Source: Petrosia ficiformis (lineage: Eukaryota > Porifera > Demospongiae > Haplosclerida > Petrosiidae). Taken from it: a DNA stretch of 64,000 nt. The translations under genes were made by a program, and so were the position numbers. Shown here one piece after another: positions 41,145 to 54,670 of the stretch (position 1 is its first letter; each line of letters opens with the position of its first letter). The notes below the pieces were generated by a model. The model searched no databases, was not told the DNA's origin, and saw nothing but the letters and a program-made list of their open reading frames with translations. The stretch spans positions 5,940,718 through 6,004,717 of the forward strand of contig OX345639.1 of assembly GCA_947044365.1 (NCBI GenBank). The letters run 5' to 3'.

Positions 41145-43668
41145 ATGGCTGCTTGCGTCTATGTTGGCTATCCAACACACCAGTATTCTAGTGAGATGGA
41201 TAGTCGTTATATCTCTAACATCCACGATGAAGTTACATTCAAACCTCCGCTCAGCTCTCCTAGAACAAGCATTGGAGGAAGCGATCTGAGTTCGGATAGA
41301 AGAACTGCAATATTGCAGGAGTACTTCAAGTCAACAAGTGCACTCACACGCTCAATTATCCTGGAAAAGAACTCAGTCGAGAAAGAACATTCGCAACACT
41401 GGACCGTGCTCAGTGATAGTCGGCGAGATCAGATAGTAAATGAACACTTTGTACCATCAGATATTCGTGAACTGTATGAAGGAGGTTTGATTGAAGGACC
41501 TGCACATAACGGATGGAGGCCACCACGCAGTGTCAGTAGACAGTCAGGTCCATCTATACACTCATCTCAATTCAATGATGATGACCAGACAGATGGAATG
41601 GTAAGTTGCATTATAGTTCATGTATTTGTAAAGACACAGTTTATATCCACTTGTGTATAAAGAATCTTCAATTAAAATTGATTGTTTGTACAATACTACT
41701 CCAGTGTTTTGAATAGCACAAATGCTACATAATTCATTCTGCTAGGCAACATATCCTTACATTTCATGTTAACATCCCAGAATGTTATTAATTTGAATTC
41801 ACTCCATGGTTCGAATATGTGCTGTATGGTTGACCAACGAAATTTCAACTTGATTTTTTTCCAAAACTTAATTATCTGATTATCAGTCAGTTACCTGGGT
41901 GATCCCAATAAGGAACTTCTATAATCTGGTTTCATATTAATTAGTAACCTATTGACGTCAATGAAGACATAATTTGATTGCTTCACAATCTTGTATAATC
42001 TGAAATATTTTTTTAAATGCTAAAATTTCATAGAAATGTTTCACATAAAAACTAATTAGCATTATTAATTTATTTACCACAGATACCTTCATTAACACTA
42101 TCTCAGCCATCATCTGGCGATACAAACTCAATTTATAGCAGATCAAGATCTTTGGACGGACACACAAGACATACAACCAATTCCACTACATTCAGTAGAA
42201 ACAAACTTAGGAGTTATAGTATAAGAATGAAAAAGGGTGAAAAGGGTGTAAGAAATGAAACAAGTCAACAAGGAGGAGCAGTATCTACTGACGAGTTTGT
42301 TCCATTGTTTGACAGGGATGTGTATGATCTTGACGATGATGTTGATCTACCAGATGAATCTTTAATGACCGATCATATAGACGGCACTGATGAAGATGAT
42401 GCCTCTTTTGCTCGTCTTAAACCACTTAGGTACTCCTTTGGTCGCAAGATGCGTAACAAAGTTTCTCCTTCTCCAGATCATCAGTTTTCTGACACCGGTA
42501 GTAGTGATAGTTATATTATTTCTAACCAGAACACATCAATGCAAGATCTCACACAAACAGGAATCCAACCACTTCAATGTGATCATACAGATGATAGTAG
42601 CCATGACTTGACTAGCGATAGAGAAGGATACAGTCAAATGATGAATGATCCTCGCTCTCTAACAACCAGTCCTATTAATATGTCAGATGATGCAATGAGT
42701 ATTGTTTCCAGACAGAGTACAAGAACACCCGATTCTACAACCTCAACACAATTGACGAGAAGCAAATTAAAACGTCCCGAATCTCCTTTCAAACATCCAC
42801 TTTCTAGAAGTACAAGAGCCGGTTCATCATACATGACAGTAACGTCTGATTTTGCTGGCAGAAGACAAATTTCTAAGCCAAGGAAAACAAGTGAAAATAC
42901 TTCAGTTATTTCACCTAGTACTTCACCTCCTCCTCAGACCGAATGCACCACACTCACAATTACACAATCACCAGTCAAAAACTATCTTCATACCACATCA
43001 AAACAGAATAAAAGTGTTCCCATTATAAAAACAGGCTCTGTTACTGACACAGATGTAACAACTTCTTCATCAGAACAAGTATCGCCAGTTTGTAGTCCCC
43101 CGCCTTCTCCTGCAGGCAGTTTTGCTATTGTTAGAAAGACAAACAAGAGAGAGTCTGGATACATGTCCAGTACATGTGATCAAGATGAATACAGAGATGC
43201 TTCAGATGAAGAAGAAGAGGTCAGTTTACGTTACTCACATTCATAAATGTATTATGTTTGTAATGATTTGACAAGCTGCGAATAGTACACCTCTATAAAT
43301 AAGTGAGATATCTATATAAGGAGAGCTACAATTATAGACACATTTATAAGCAATGTTGTAGTTAGATACAATAGGAGCTAAGGAATGTATATTTTGGCAG
43401 GATATGGAGAGCAAAACAGCTGTTGTTTTTTAATTCTTGATATAGAGAGTAATCAGTCTGGTATTCATAACACAAGTATAGTTTCACCTGTGACTTCACT
43501 TTGATATATATAATTTGTAAATTACTAATTGCAATTAAATGCATAGCAAAGTTTTACATTCCTTTTCTATTTCTTCAGAATCTGAAACCAAAAATAGAAC
43601 AGAAACGTAAACAAAGAAGAAAATCCAGAGTTCTTCATGTAGAAAGAACCATGCCAAACTCTTGTTAG
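41145..43668 (+). CDS. DUF4706-domain protein, C1orf198-like (560 aa, 3 exons)
   Basis: Coding exons 41145-41600, 42083-43219 and 43579-43668 (stop TAG), all phase 0 with GT/AG borders (ATG|GTAAGT, TTACCACAG|, GAG|GTCAGT, TTCTTCAG|). Residues about 58-105 contain LQEYFKSTSALTRSIILEKN and HWTVLSDSRRDQIVNEHFV. This parallels human C1orf198 (YFSSLSPMARKIMQDKEKI; W..LP...QDEIID...V), the region defined as DUF4706. That match is from memory of the human protein and moderate in strength. The rest is Ser/Thr-rich and probably disordered, with an acidic patch (DVYDLDDDVDLPDE), proline-rich SPPPS-type motifs, an acidic DASDEEEE run and a basic end (QKRKQRRKSR) that could be a nuclear signal. No catalytic motif was seen; function is unknown. 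Confidence 0.8.
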
Positions 43669-44210
43669 AAATATCCGCTCATCTTCTCATTAAGAAAGAT
43701 CCACACCATCAGACTGCAATATAACATGCACACATTACATCCGCAATGAATTCTAACAATACTGAAGTATTTGTAACAAGACTGACAAATCATTCACATT
43801 ATCATTCTACAGATTGGCCAAGTGCCACACCCTCTATTATATCACTTTCATGACCTCGTGACCTTTTCTTTTTCATTTCTCTGTTTCTTGGCAGACTAAA
43901 ACCTCTCTTCCCATGCATCTTATTTTATGTTATGTATGTTTCTTCATGTACTGATACTGTATAATACAGATTCCATATTTGTATAATTATATTTGTGTCT
44001 GTAAACAAGTTCAGATTTTCATTATCACTAATGAGTATTATTTAGTCCTTTGTCACATGTACAAATGATTTCCATTCTAGCACCATTATTTTCTAAACTT
44101 TCTTATCTTTGATTCTGATTTATCACAATATAAATTTATTAAAAACATTCTAATTAAGTTTTACCAGTAACTTTGAAGCTGTATATAACATTTGTTCATA
44201 CATAATATAT
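43669..44210 (+). other. 3' untranslated/downstream region of the DUF4706-like gene
   Basis: Unique AT-rich sequence without a canonical AATAAA close to the stop codon. Candidate weaker signals such as AATACA and ATTAAA occur at about 43963 and 44138. The simple-repeat zone starts just after it. Confidence 0.4.
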
Positions 44211-44216
44211 ATAATT

Positions 44217-44510
44217 AGATACATACATAGATACATACATAGATACATACATACATATATACTTACATACATACATAGATACATACATACTACATAGATA
44301 CATACATAGATACATACGTACATACATACATATGTACATACGTACATACATACATACATGTATACCTACATACATACATACATACATACATACATACATA
44401 CATACATACATACATACATACATACGTACATACATACATACATACTTACATACATACATACGTACGTACATACATACATACCTACATACATACATCATAC
44501 ATAAGTACAA
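44217..44510. repeat. (ATAC)n tetranucleotide array
   Basis: About 290 bp of ATAC units with interspersed ATAG and GTAC variants. Open frames across it (Tyr/Val/Cys/Met or Thr/Tyr/Ile/His) are artefacts. Confidence 0.96.
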
Positions 44511-44593
44511 ATGTACATACTAGTGTTATTTTAGTATGACAATAATGACCAAGTTATATTATGTCTCCAAAAATAATTTAGTTATGTAATCAT

Positions 44594-44865
44594 AAAGGTC
44601 ATTGGTGTTCATCCTGGCCTCAGAAAAATGTTCATAACTTTAGTTTAGAAGGACCAACATTATTGTTACCTTCACCATTATCTGTCCTATTCTTTTTGTA
44701 TACATCATTCATTATTCTGGCCGTGCGTCACTACTTCATTATTGAGTTACAGTACATGTATAATCATGTATTAACCTTATGACATTGAAATGTATATTAT
44801 ATTTACATACAAATTCATCACATCCTAATTTTTAGGTCATCATTAATGTGAACAGACTTTAGTAC
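44594..44865 (+). mobile_element. MITE family C copy
   Basis: Begins AAAGGTCATTGGTGTTCATC and ends CATTAATGTGAACAGACTTT, with the ATAATCATGTATTAACCTTA core. Confidence 0.75.
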
Positions 44866-44999
44866 ATGCAATGTCATACATAATTATACACATACCACAA
44901 CCATACATACATATATATCTAATTATTCCAGCTGTATGAGTCTGGATAGTCAGACAAAGATGTTATAGTAAGTAGTAATGATGTGCCAGAATGCAATAT

Positions 45000-45009
45000 A
45001 ATTCAAACA

Positions 45010-45061
<52 letters not shown>

Positions 45062-45390
45062 ATTATTATATATACATGTAATATATATAGTATGCTAACA
45101 AGTCCTATATACAAAATATAGAACCTGAGTTTTGTGTCCGAGGATGTGATAATCATATAGCTCGAGCCTGCAAGGGCTATATCACATCCAAGGACACAAA
45201 ACGAGGGTCCTATATTCAGTATATAGGACCTATATACAATATATTGTATGATGGTGACATCTCCTGCATAGTGTACACAGAGTGGTCAGCCAGGTCTATA
45301 GTAAAAACATAGACCTCCTCTTAGGTCTATATACAATATGTATACCTCACCACATCAAAGGGATGATATCACCATCATACTATATATATA

Positions 45391-45432
<42 letters not shown>

Positions 45433-45694
45433 ATATATATAGTACACTTACAGGTCTTATATACAAAAATATAGACCCGAGGTTTAGTGTCCAAGGATGT
45501 GATATAGCCCGAGCCTGCGAGGGCTATATCACATCCGAGGACACTAAACCAAGGTTTTATATTGTTTTATATAAGAACTGTAAGTGTACTATATACAATA
45601 TATTGTATGCTGATAGATTAAAGATTCACAGGTCTATATACAAAAATATAAGACCTAACCACATCAAACGGTTGCCATGGTAGCATGCTATATA

Positions 45695-45740
<46 letters not shown>
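45000..45740. repeat. Two foldback elements among (TA)n tracts
   Basis: Copies at about 45075-45250 and 45440-45600 have a long palindromic core. For example GGATGTGATATAGCCCGAGC pairs with the following GGGCTATATCACATCC, with a short CCTGCGAG tip; outer arms GTTTAGTGTCC and GGACACTAAACC also pair. Perfect TA runs lie at about 45010-45056, 45395-45428 and 45695-45732. The core pattern suggests palindromic MITEs inserted into TA sites. Confidence 0.75.
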
Positions 45741-45742
<2 letters not shown>

Positions 45743-45759
45743 CACATGTAATGACAATA

Positions 45760-46930
45760 TTTTATCTACTTCCATAGTACCTATAAATAAACGAAATTTT
45801 AAAGCCATCTACTAAATGAGTAAGTTTATTACATGTATGTATGTTTACTGTACATCAACTTTCAGTGTATTATTGCTATAGTACTTAATGAAAATGTAAT
45901 TTTAGAATATACTTAAAATAAAATGATTTTATTGTAGTAAACATCAATACATTCCGCTTGCACTGTAAATACGTAATTTGATTTTCTTTAAATGCTTGTA
46001 CATTACTGTAATTCTTTCATGGAAATGAACTGTAAAGATATCTGCCATTGTACACACATGCACATACACATATATACATACACACAAAATTATATTAAAT
46101 AGTTAGACACACACACACACATGTATATAATAGATACATACACACACAAACACATGCACAAATAACCAATTACTATAACCATGTGAAATAGCACTCCACT
46201 TAGAACAATCGTATTTCGTACTCTATTGGTATTTAACTAAAAGTTTTGGTCTTTTAATCAATAAAAGTGGTTCTGAGATCAGCAACTTGACTGATCATTA
46301 TATTAGTAGGTGTTGGTTCCTCGCTACTCCCCTCAATGGTATAACCAGGACAGAGGTTCCACCCAACATGTATGAACAAAGTACTCTTCGATGTGAGTAA
46401 CCTTATCATTGCCTGTGAGATTGGTGACTTGACTGATCTTTATGCTACTTGGTGTTGGTTCCTTGCTGCTCACCTCAGTGGTATGGCCAGGACAAGGGTT
46501 CCACTCAACATGTATATACACACCTACACACACACACATACAGACACACACTATACACAAACATAAACATTATAATTATTATAATTATTATAATTATTAT
46601 GACAATTCAATTCCCTTTCGCTTCATCTACCATATATCAATTCATTATACTGAAGCCAAGTTAATGATAGCACCTCTCTATTTATTAAAGATACAAACAT
46701 CATAATGTATGTTTTGATTCAAGCTTGTACACAATCAGTATATATAGTATAGTATTGTGTAGTATTTTGTAGTATTGTGTATAATTTATGTTGAAACATT
46801 CTAATAACAATCATCTTCTAATTACCTTGGTATGTGAAATGGAGGATTGCTAATGTAATAAGTATATATGCGTGAGAAAGGCATGACTTCTCATGATATA
46901 CAATAGATTCATCAAAACACCTGGATGTTG
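45760..46930. other. Gene-poor AT-rich stretch
   Basis: Contains CA microsatellite patches (46100-46160, 46520-46560), an imperfect duplication (TGTGAGTAACCTTATCATTG region and the GTGTTGGTTCCT...GGTAT motif at about 46309 and 46451) and TTATAATTA repeats. No gene is supported. Confidence 0.6.
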
Positions 46931-47084
46931 TTTACATGTGTGTGTTGTGTGTGTGTATGTGTGTGTGTTTGTGCATGTGTGCAGTACGTTTAACAATGGT
47001 CGTTATGGTCAATTGTTTAATCATTACATGTTGATACACACATGTATAAATAGATAGATACATAGATACATAGCTACATAGATA

Positions 47085-47332
47085 CGTAGATACAATACAT
47101 ACATACATACATACATATATACATACGAACATACAACATACATACATACATACATACATACGTACGTACATACATACATACGTACATACATTTATACATA
47201 CATACATACAACATACATACATACATACATACATACATACATACACACATACATACATACATACACACATACATACGTACATACATACATACACACATAC
47301 ATACATACATACATACACACATACATACAGTG
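47085..47332. repeat. (ATAC)n tetranucleotide array
   Basis: About 250 bp of ATAC units with ACAC and GTAC variants. Confidence 0.96.
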
Positions 47333-47518
47333 ATATTCATTGTCAGGTGAGAATTTTGTCATGTTCTTATCAAAATTACATGTTGATTCAATTTATTAAA
47401 TTGGATACTCAACATTTTACTTGATCTGTATTGTACTATACATATGTATGAAGTGGATAACATACATACACAATACTATACACACACACACACACTGTTA
47501 TATAATAATAATAATTGT

Positions 47519-47772
47519 GTGTACGTATGTATGTATGTATGTATGTATGTATGTATGTATGTATGTATGTATGTATGTATGTATGTATGTATGTATGTAT
47601 GTATGTATATGTAGGTATGTATGTATAATTATATGTATGTGTGTACGTACACACATACATATATACATATACCTACATACACATACATACATACGTACAT
47701 ACATACATGCATACATACATACATACATACGTACATACGTACACACATACATATATACATACATACATACAT
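47519..47772. repeat. (ATGT)n followed by (ATAC)n: a simple-repeat palindrome
   Basis: About 26 ATGT units (47525-47625) are followed, after ATAATTATATGTATGTGTGT, by about 120 bp of ATAC units, which are the reverse complement. The two arms can pair into a hairpin or cruciform with arms of roughly 100 bp. Confidence 0.93.
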
Positions 47773-48769
47773 ATAATTATATGCAGTATAATGTATATAC
47801 TCATATATAGGTTTAATTACAAAATAAAGGATATCCATTAATATATAGTAGTAAATACTTATTAAAATTGTAAAAGGTGTTACTTCTTAGACTATATGAT
47901 GAGGAGGAGGTGAATGTTTGAAAGTAACTTTCTCACATACACAGATCCACATTGACAGCTGTAGATGTTGTATTCATGTCATAGAATATAGAACTACGTA
48001 TACGTAGTATTTTACTATGGTATGTAATATAAACAATTAATGTTTTACAGCTTAATTATTATCTTTCAATACTAATTATGCATTACACGGTAGTGTTGTT
48101 TATTTTTTTTACAAATTTTAAATAAATTGCTTGTATTGCAGGTCGACCATTAGCTACATTGGTGCATAATATACGTAATTATGTTCAATCTCTTCTTGAT
48201 AATAAAGTCCCCTAAAGTAGGAGTTTACAAGATACTAACAAGTTAATTAACCCACTTCAATCTATATCTATTATGTGTTATTCTTTATAGGTGCATGACT
48301 ATTATAGTGTATGGAGTCATGATGGTCAGACACTATCATTCACATTAATGTGGCTTTAGTTAGTATTATGGCTGTTAGAGTGTTAGATCGAGTATAACTC
48401 TCATTCACTTTGACATCAGAAAAATATTCATAACTTTTTATTTGGAAGGACCAACAGTCTTTTAACATGGTTTTTGTGTCAAATTTCAATCCATTGCTTC
48501 ATTTTTGAGTTACAGTAAAATTATATATTAACCTAATGACATTAAACTATTACATATAATTATACCAGGTATACAGGTAGGTAACGTATCCTTGGGCAGG
48601 TCGTTGGGTAATGAGTTCCCATGGACAAACCTAGTCTAATGCTACCATTCATGTCATGTACACGTACAACCTGATATGTTACAACTCCTACGTATGTTAT
48701 GATGACTTTAAAATACATTCATGACTTCCATAACTCAACTGTGAATAAATGTTTGGAATGTACGTACTT

Positions 48770-50130
48770 GACACCTACTTTACAATACTGTAACGAGTGT
48801 ACTTAATAATGTACTGATGAGTGTACTTGACCTTTGCCTTGTAATACTGTAACGAGTGTACTTAATAATGTATTGATGAGTGTACTTGACTTTTGCCTTG
48901 TAATACTGTAACGAGTGTACTTCATAATGTATTGATGAGTGTACTTGACCTTTGCCTTGTAATACTGTAACGAGTGTGCTTAACTTGTATAACGAGTGTA
49001 CTTAATAATGTACTGATGAGTGTACTTGACTTTTGCCTTGTAATACTGTAACGAGTGTACTTCATAATGTATTGATGAGTGTACTTGACCTTTGCCTTGT
49101 AATACTGTAACGAGTGTGCTTAACTTGACCTTTGGTTTATAATACTGTAACGAGTGTACTTAATAATGACTGATGAGTGTACTTGACCTTTGCCTTATAA
49201 TACTGTAACGAGTGTACTTAATAATGTACTGATGAGTGTACTTGACCTTTGCCTTGTAATACTGTAACGAGTGTGCTTAACTTGACCTTTGGTTTATAAT
49301 ACTGTAACGAGTGTACTTAATAATGACTGTTGAGTGTACTTGACCTTTGCCTTGTAATACTGTAACGAGTGTGCTTAACTTGACCTTTGCTTTATAATAC
49401 TGTAACGAGTGTACTTAATAATGACTGATGAGTGTACTTGACCTTTGCCTTATAATACTGTAACGAGTGTACTTAACTTGACCTTTGGTTTATAATACTG
49501 TAACGAGTGTACTTAATAATGACTGATGAGTGTACTTGACCTTTGCCTTATAATACTGTAACGAGTGTACTTAACTTGACCTTTGCTTTATAATACTGTA
49601 ACGAATGTATTTAATAATATATCGATGAGTGTACTTGACCTTTGCTTTGTAATACTGTTACGAGTGTTGACCTTTGGTTTATAATACTGTAACAAGTTTA
49701 CTTAACTCGACCAATGGTTTATAATACTGTAATGAGTGTACTTAATAATGTATCGATGAGTGTACTTGACCCTTGACTTGTAATACTGTAACGAGTGTAC
49801 TTAACTTGACCTTTGCTTTATAATACTGTAACGAGTGTACTTAATAATGTATCGATGAGTGTACTTGACCCTTGCCTTGTAATACTGTAACGAGTGTACT
49901 TAACTTGACCTTTGCTTTATAATACTGTAACGAGTGTATTTAATAATATATTGATGAGTGTACTTGACCTTTGCTTTGTAATACTGTTACGAGTGTTGAC
50001 CTTTGGTTTATAATACTGTAACAAGTTTACTTAACTCGACCAATGGTTTATAATACTGTAATGAGTGTACTTAATAATGTATCGATGAGTGTACTTGACC
50101 CTTGCCTTGTAATACTGTAACAGGTATACT
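48770..50130. repeat. Satellite of about 59 bp, roughly 23 units
   Basis: Built from two alternating modules: TAATACTGTAACGAGTGTAC with TTAATAATGTATTGATGAGT, and GTACTTGACCTTTGCCTTG. Some units lack the middle module (ACTTAACTTGACCTTTG), giving long and short forms. A block of about 240 bp is repeated at 49615-49790 and 49930-50105. Confidence 0.95.
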
Positions 50131-50149
50131 TAATAATGTATGGATGAGT

Positions 50150-51290
50150 ATGTAATAAGTATACATGACTAGTTTTATAATAGATATCGATGAGTGACTG
50201 TGTTTTATAATCCTAGTATAATTGACCTGTGATTTGTGTAAAGAAGTAATGCAATTTGTCTGTTTTATAATACAGTAGTGGTTTATACGTATATGCAATC
50301 TGTATTGTTATAAACTTATAATATCATGGTGATTCCAATGATATATGTTGTCATATACTTCCCCCACTTGTAATGACAAACAAAAGGAATTTTATACATT
50401 ATTCAAATAACAATTACACGATAAAATACATACTTTGTTAATTACTCGTATAATTTCATTAACTATTACTGCTTTTTCCCAGGGTAGTACCATTGTTGTA
50501 GTTCCATTGACTGATATACTATTTAAAAAGGTTTTAGCTAAAAGTGCTTGTTATTGGCCAATCTTCAGTTATGATTACTGCAGTAAACATAATTTAGTTA
50601 ACTAAACCTCACAATGCCTGAGTAGTGTGTAGTGCTTCAACCTTATTTCTACTAAATAAGATGGAAATATGTTATTATTAGTTGTGATATAACAATATAA
50701 TTCAATAACTAACTGCCCATCCCTAACATATAGTACATACATACACCTACCTTTCCATCCATCTACACACACACAGACACACACACACATACACACATAC
50801 AGACACACACAGACACAGACACAGACACACAGACACACACACAACATACACTGTGCATAATAATTGTTATTATTAATTGATCCATGGAATGTAACAAAAA
50901 AGGTTCGATTGTACATGAAGTATGATTGACTTGTAAGTATTACACATCACCTTAGGGTTCATTAAAAATATGGAATTTCGCTTAATTCTGTGTATCTAAG
51001 TGGCATACTTATATGGTCAGTAGATTTGTGTGTTCCTAATAATATATCGACAGTTTAGAAATTTCTTAGCGTCTAAATAGAGAATGACTTGTAATTTTTT
51101 TATGCATACAAGATTCGAGGAATAGATATGTAAATGTTTAATTGAATTCTAAATATTCATATTTTACTTGATAATAGGCATTTTAGAATTGTGGAACAAA
51201 TGGCTAATTAGATTTATAACTCCTGATAATGTAAACTTACTTTAATTATGAATACACACATTACTTGAAGTATTATTATACAATATTAGG
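50150..51290. other. AT-rich stretch with a CA microsatellite
   Basis: A CA/CAGACA run lies at 50765-50842. No gene is supported. A short ACTGCCCATCCCTA at about 50711-50724 resembles the end of the hAT MITE at 14596. Confidence 0.55.
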
Positions 51291-51294
51291 GCCA

Positions 51295-51893
51295 CACATT
51301 CGTATTCACCTTGACTTGTGGCCACACATTCGTACTCACCTTGACTTCAAAAAAACATTTGGAATAACATGCACCATTTTCATATAATTATCCTTTCCAA
51401 TAATTTTTGTTTATGTGAAATTTCAATCATTATTGAGTTACAATATAATCATGTATTAACCTTATGATATTAAACTATACAGTATATTACATGTCAACAG
51501 ACATTAGGTATGACTAGTTCAGTTAGTTGCAGGTATAGTAAATGAATTTTAGGATTACTAATTATCAGGTTTAGTTAACTAACTAAAATACACATTAATG
51601 GGTGTTATAGTTATTACAGTAGACATGTAAACTATAGTCTGTTCACATTCATGATGTCCTCCAAATTATTATGTGATGACTTTATATGTACTATACTGTA
51701 TAGTTTAATGTCATAAGGTTAATACATGATTATACTGTAACTCAATAATGAAGCAATGGATTTAAATTTGACATGCACAAAAAAGAACAGGAAGGACTAT
51801 TATATGAAAAATGGTAAGGAAAAACGATTGTTGGACATTCCAAACTGAAGTTATGAACATTATTCTGAGGTCATGGTGAACATGAATGACCTT
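51295..51893. mobile_element. Two MITE family C copies in opposite orientation
   Basis: A plus-oriented copy at about 51295-51490 and a minus-oriented copy at 51632-51893 (CTATAGTCTGTTCACATTCA to GGTCATGGTGAACATGAATG) flank about 140 bases that contain TTAGTTAACTAACTAAAATA. Confidence 0.7.
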
Positions 51894-52429
51894 TTGTTAT
51901 ATGTAGTTTAGTTAACTAAATGAACACCTATAGTGATAGCAGAATGATCACGACTCAAAAATGAGATATTGTGTAAAAAGTTCATAAAATGTCAGAGCTG
52001 CATAATTCCCCACATAACTTTTCCTGGTTTTTTTGTTACAGAGGGGATTATTTTTATAGAATATAGCAATGATTTTCCGTTTTCAATGATCTCATGTGTT
52101 GTAGGAGTATAAAAATAGTCCCATATATACATGTATATATTAGTGAAGATTAGTTACTCTGCCAATTAGACTGCAATGCTAGCACATTTACAATTACACA
52201 CATTTATTTCAATTAGGAGTTTGTGAGGGCGGGTTTACAAGATCTAGTTGTCACATTCTTGCACATTATTTCAGCTTTCGTGTATAATTAATGCATGTGT
52301 TTTCATAATGGCAGACTCACATGTACACATAATCAGTGATTATAAGTTAGTTAGTTCCAACACTCAGTTGTAGAATTGATTGACACATAACAGTAGAGAC
52401 GAGTGATCTGTAGTCACAGAATAATCATA

Positions 52430-52690
52430 ATTTTAAAATCAGATTGCCAAAAACCATCATAAGCAAGTAATCATTGATCAAAATTTAAACTTGACTGACC
52501 AGTCACATCATCAGTGATCATAATTTAAAATCAGATTGACATATACCATCATAGTCATGTGACCAGTGATCATAATTTAAAATCAGATTGACATATACCA
52601 TCATGGACATGTGACCAGTGATCATAATTTAAAATCAGATTGACATATACCGGATAGTCATGTGACCAGTGATCATAATTTAAACCTGAC
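52430..52690. repeat. 52-bp tandem repeat, about five units
   Basis: Units contain GACCAGTGATCATAATTTAA and AATCAGATTGACATATACCA. Confidence 0.88.
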
Positions 52691-53459
52691 TGACTGGAAA
52701 ATACCAGCTAGCTAATGATCTAAAAATACCAGACTAGCATGTGTATTCAAACTTTTATTGTGTGTAATTTGTAAGCTGTTGTATCAACTCTCACTAGTTC
52801 ATTGCATTTACTGTTGCAACATTATCACTTCAGGTTATGGCATAGTATAGTTAAATAAATGAATCATTAATACAAGCCAAATGACATTTAATATATTCAA
52901 TATTTATTTATATGGCATAGTATACTGGTATTTTTAAATACCACAGATATAAATGATTCATTAATACAAGCCAAATGACATTTAATATATTTCCAATGAA
53001 TTTAATAAACCAATGCCACAGATTGTGATGCAGGTCAATCATCAATATAAGCCAATGAGTATATTTACAAAGAATTTAATAAACCAATATTTATTTGGAT
53101 AGCAATAACTATTAAGAAATGTCATCACTCATTCTGTTAAAGTACAGGAACCGTAGTTATTCAGAATATAATTAGAAGCCCAAAAATGTCATAATTCTCA
53201 GACTCTATATGAGTAATACTCCAGTGAGTTGACGTCTTGATTTGTTAAAAACACAACGTAGAATTTATGTTTCTTCATAAGTACAGAATGCTAACAATTT
53301 TAACTAAACTAACTCTATTCACATTCACGATGACCAAAGATGTGTGACTTTGTATGTAATATTACAATATAGTGTATAGTTAAAGTCATAAGGTTAATAA
53401 TACATGATTATTATTATAACTCAATAGTGAACCAATGGATTGAAATATAGAATGGGCAG

Positions 53460-54335
53460 AATAATAATGTTTACCAGTATACATACATATGTAAATATAC
53501 ACATGTACATACATTAGTAGTATTTCAGTTATAGGTATAGTATTGAGTACCAATGGATTAAAACACATACAGATGTACATATACATATGTACATACATTA
53601 ATGTTGTACTTGTTAATTCAGTTATAGTTATATTTACAGTAAAGTATTGAGTATCAATGGATTATAACACATACAGATGTACATATACACATGTACATAT
53701 ATTAGTAGTATTTCAGTTATAGGTATAGTATTGAGTATCAATGGATTATAACACATACAGATGTACATATACACATGTACATATATTAGTAGTATTTCAG
53801 TTATAGGTATAGTATTGAGTACCAATGGATTATAACACATACAGATGTACATATACATATGTACATACATTAGTGTTGTACTTGTTAATTCAGTTATAGT
53901 ATAGTATTGAGTACCAATGGATTAAAACACATACAGATGTACATATACATATGTACATACATTAATGTTGTACTTGTTAATTCAGTTATAGTTATATTTA
54001 CAGTAAAGTATTGAGTATCAATGGATTATAACACATACAGATGTACATATACACATGTACATATATTAGTAGTATTTCAGTTATAGGTATAGTATTGAGT
54101 ATCAATGGATTATAACACATACAGATGTACATATACACATGTACATATATTAGTAGTATTTCAGTTATAGGTATAGTATTGAGTACCAATGGATTATAAC
54201 ACATACAGATGTACATATACATATGTACATACATTAGTGTTGTACTTGTTAATTCAGTTATAGTATAGTATTGAGTATCAATAGATTATAACACATACAG
54301 ATGTACATATACATACATTAGTGTTGCAGTTGGTA
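53460..54335. repeat. 84-bp tandem repeat with a 364-bp higher-order period
   Basis: Basic units carry ACACATACAGATGTACATAT and TATAGGTATAGTATTGAGTA. The whole 53634-53870 block recurs at 53998-54234 without visible change, so a unit of about 364 bp has been duplicated recently. Confidence 0.93.
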
Positions 54336-54454
54336 TTTCAGTTATAGGTATATAGTTACAGTAATGTACTGACTATTGAGTATAATTCTAGTTTAGAAAT
54401 CAATCAATCGTTCAGAGAATGCTAACAATTTTAATAATATTAACTAAACTAACT

Positions 54455-54670
54455 CTATTCACATTCACGATGACTAAGGAATGTATATGTAATATTACCA
54501 ATATAGTGTGTAGTTAAATTAACACATGATTATAATTAATGTAACTCAATAGTGAAGCAATCGATTTAAATATAGAATAGGAAGGATATTAACATGAAAA
54601 GAGGTCATTGATCATAAATTAAAGTTATGAACAATTTCCTGAGGTCAAGGTGAACATGAATGACTTTTAA
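54455..54670 (-). mobile_element. MITE family C, reverse copy beside the 364-bp repeat
   Basis: CTATTCACATTCACGATGAC to AAGGTGAACATGAATGAC. A related partial copy lies at about 53315-53445, so the tandem array is bracketed by two same-orientation family C pieces, both preceded by TTAACTAAACTAACT. Confidence 0.7.

Noticed and set aside
47880..48360. Possible plus-strand exons after TGTATTGCAG (48142: RPLATLVHNIRNYVQSLL...) and TTTATAG (48291: HDYYSVWSHDGQTLSF...)
   Set aside because: Each is open for only about 23 codons after an AG, they do not connect to a gene, and chance open frames of this size are common.
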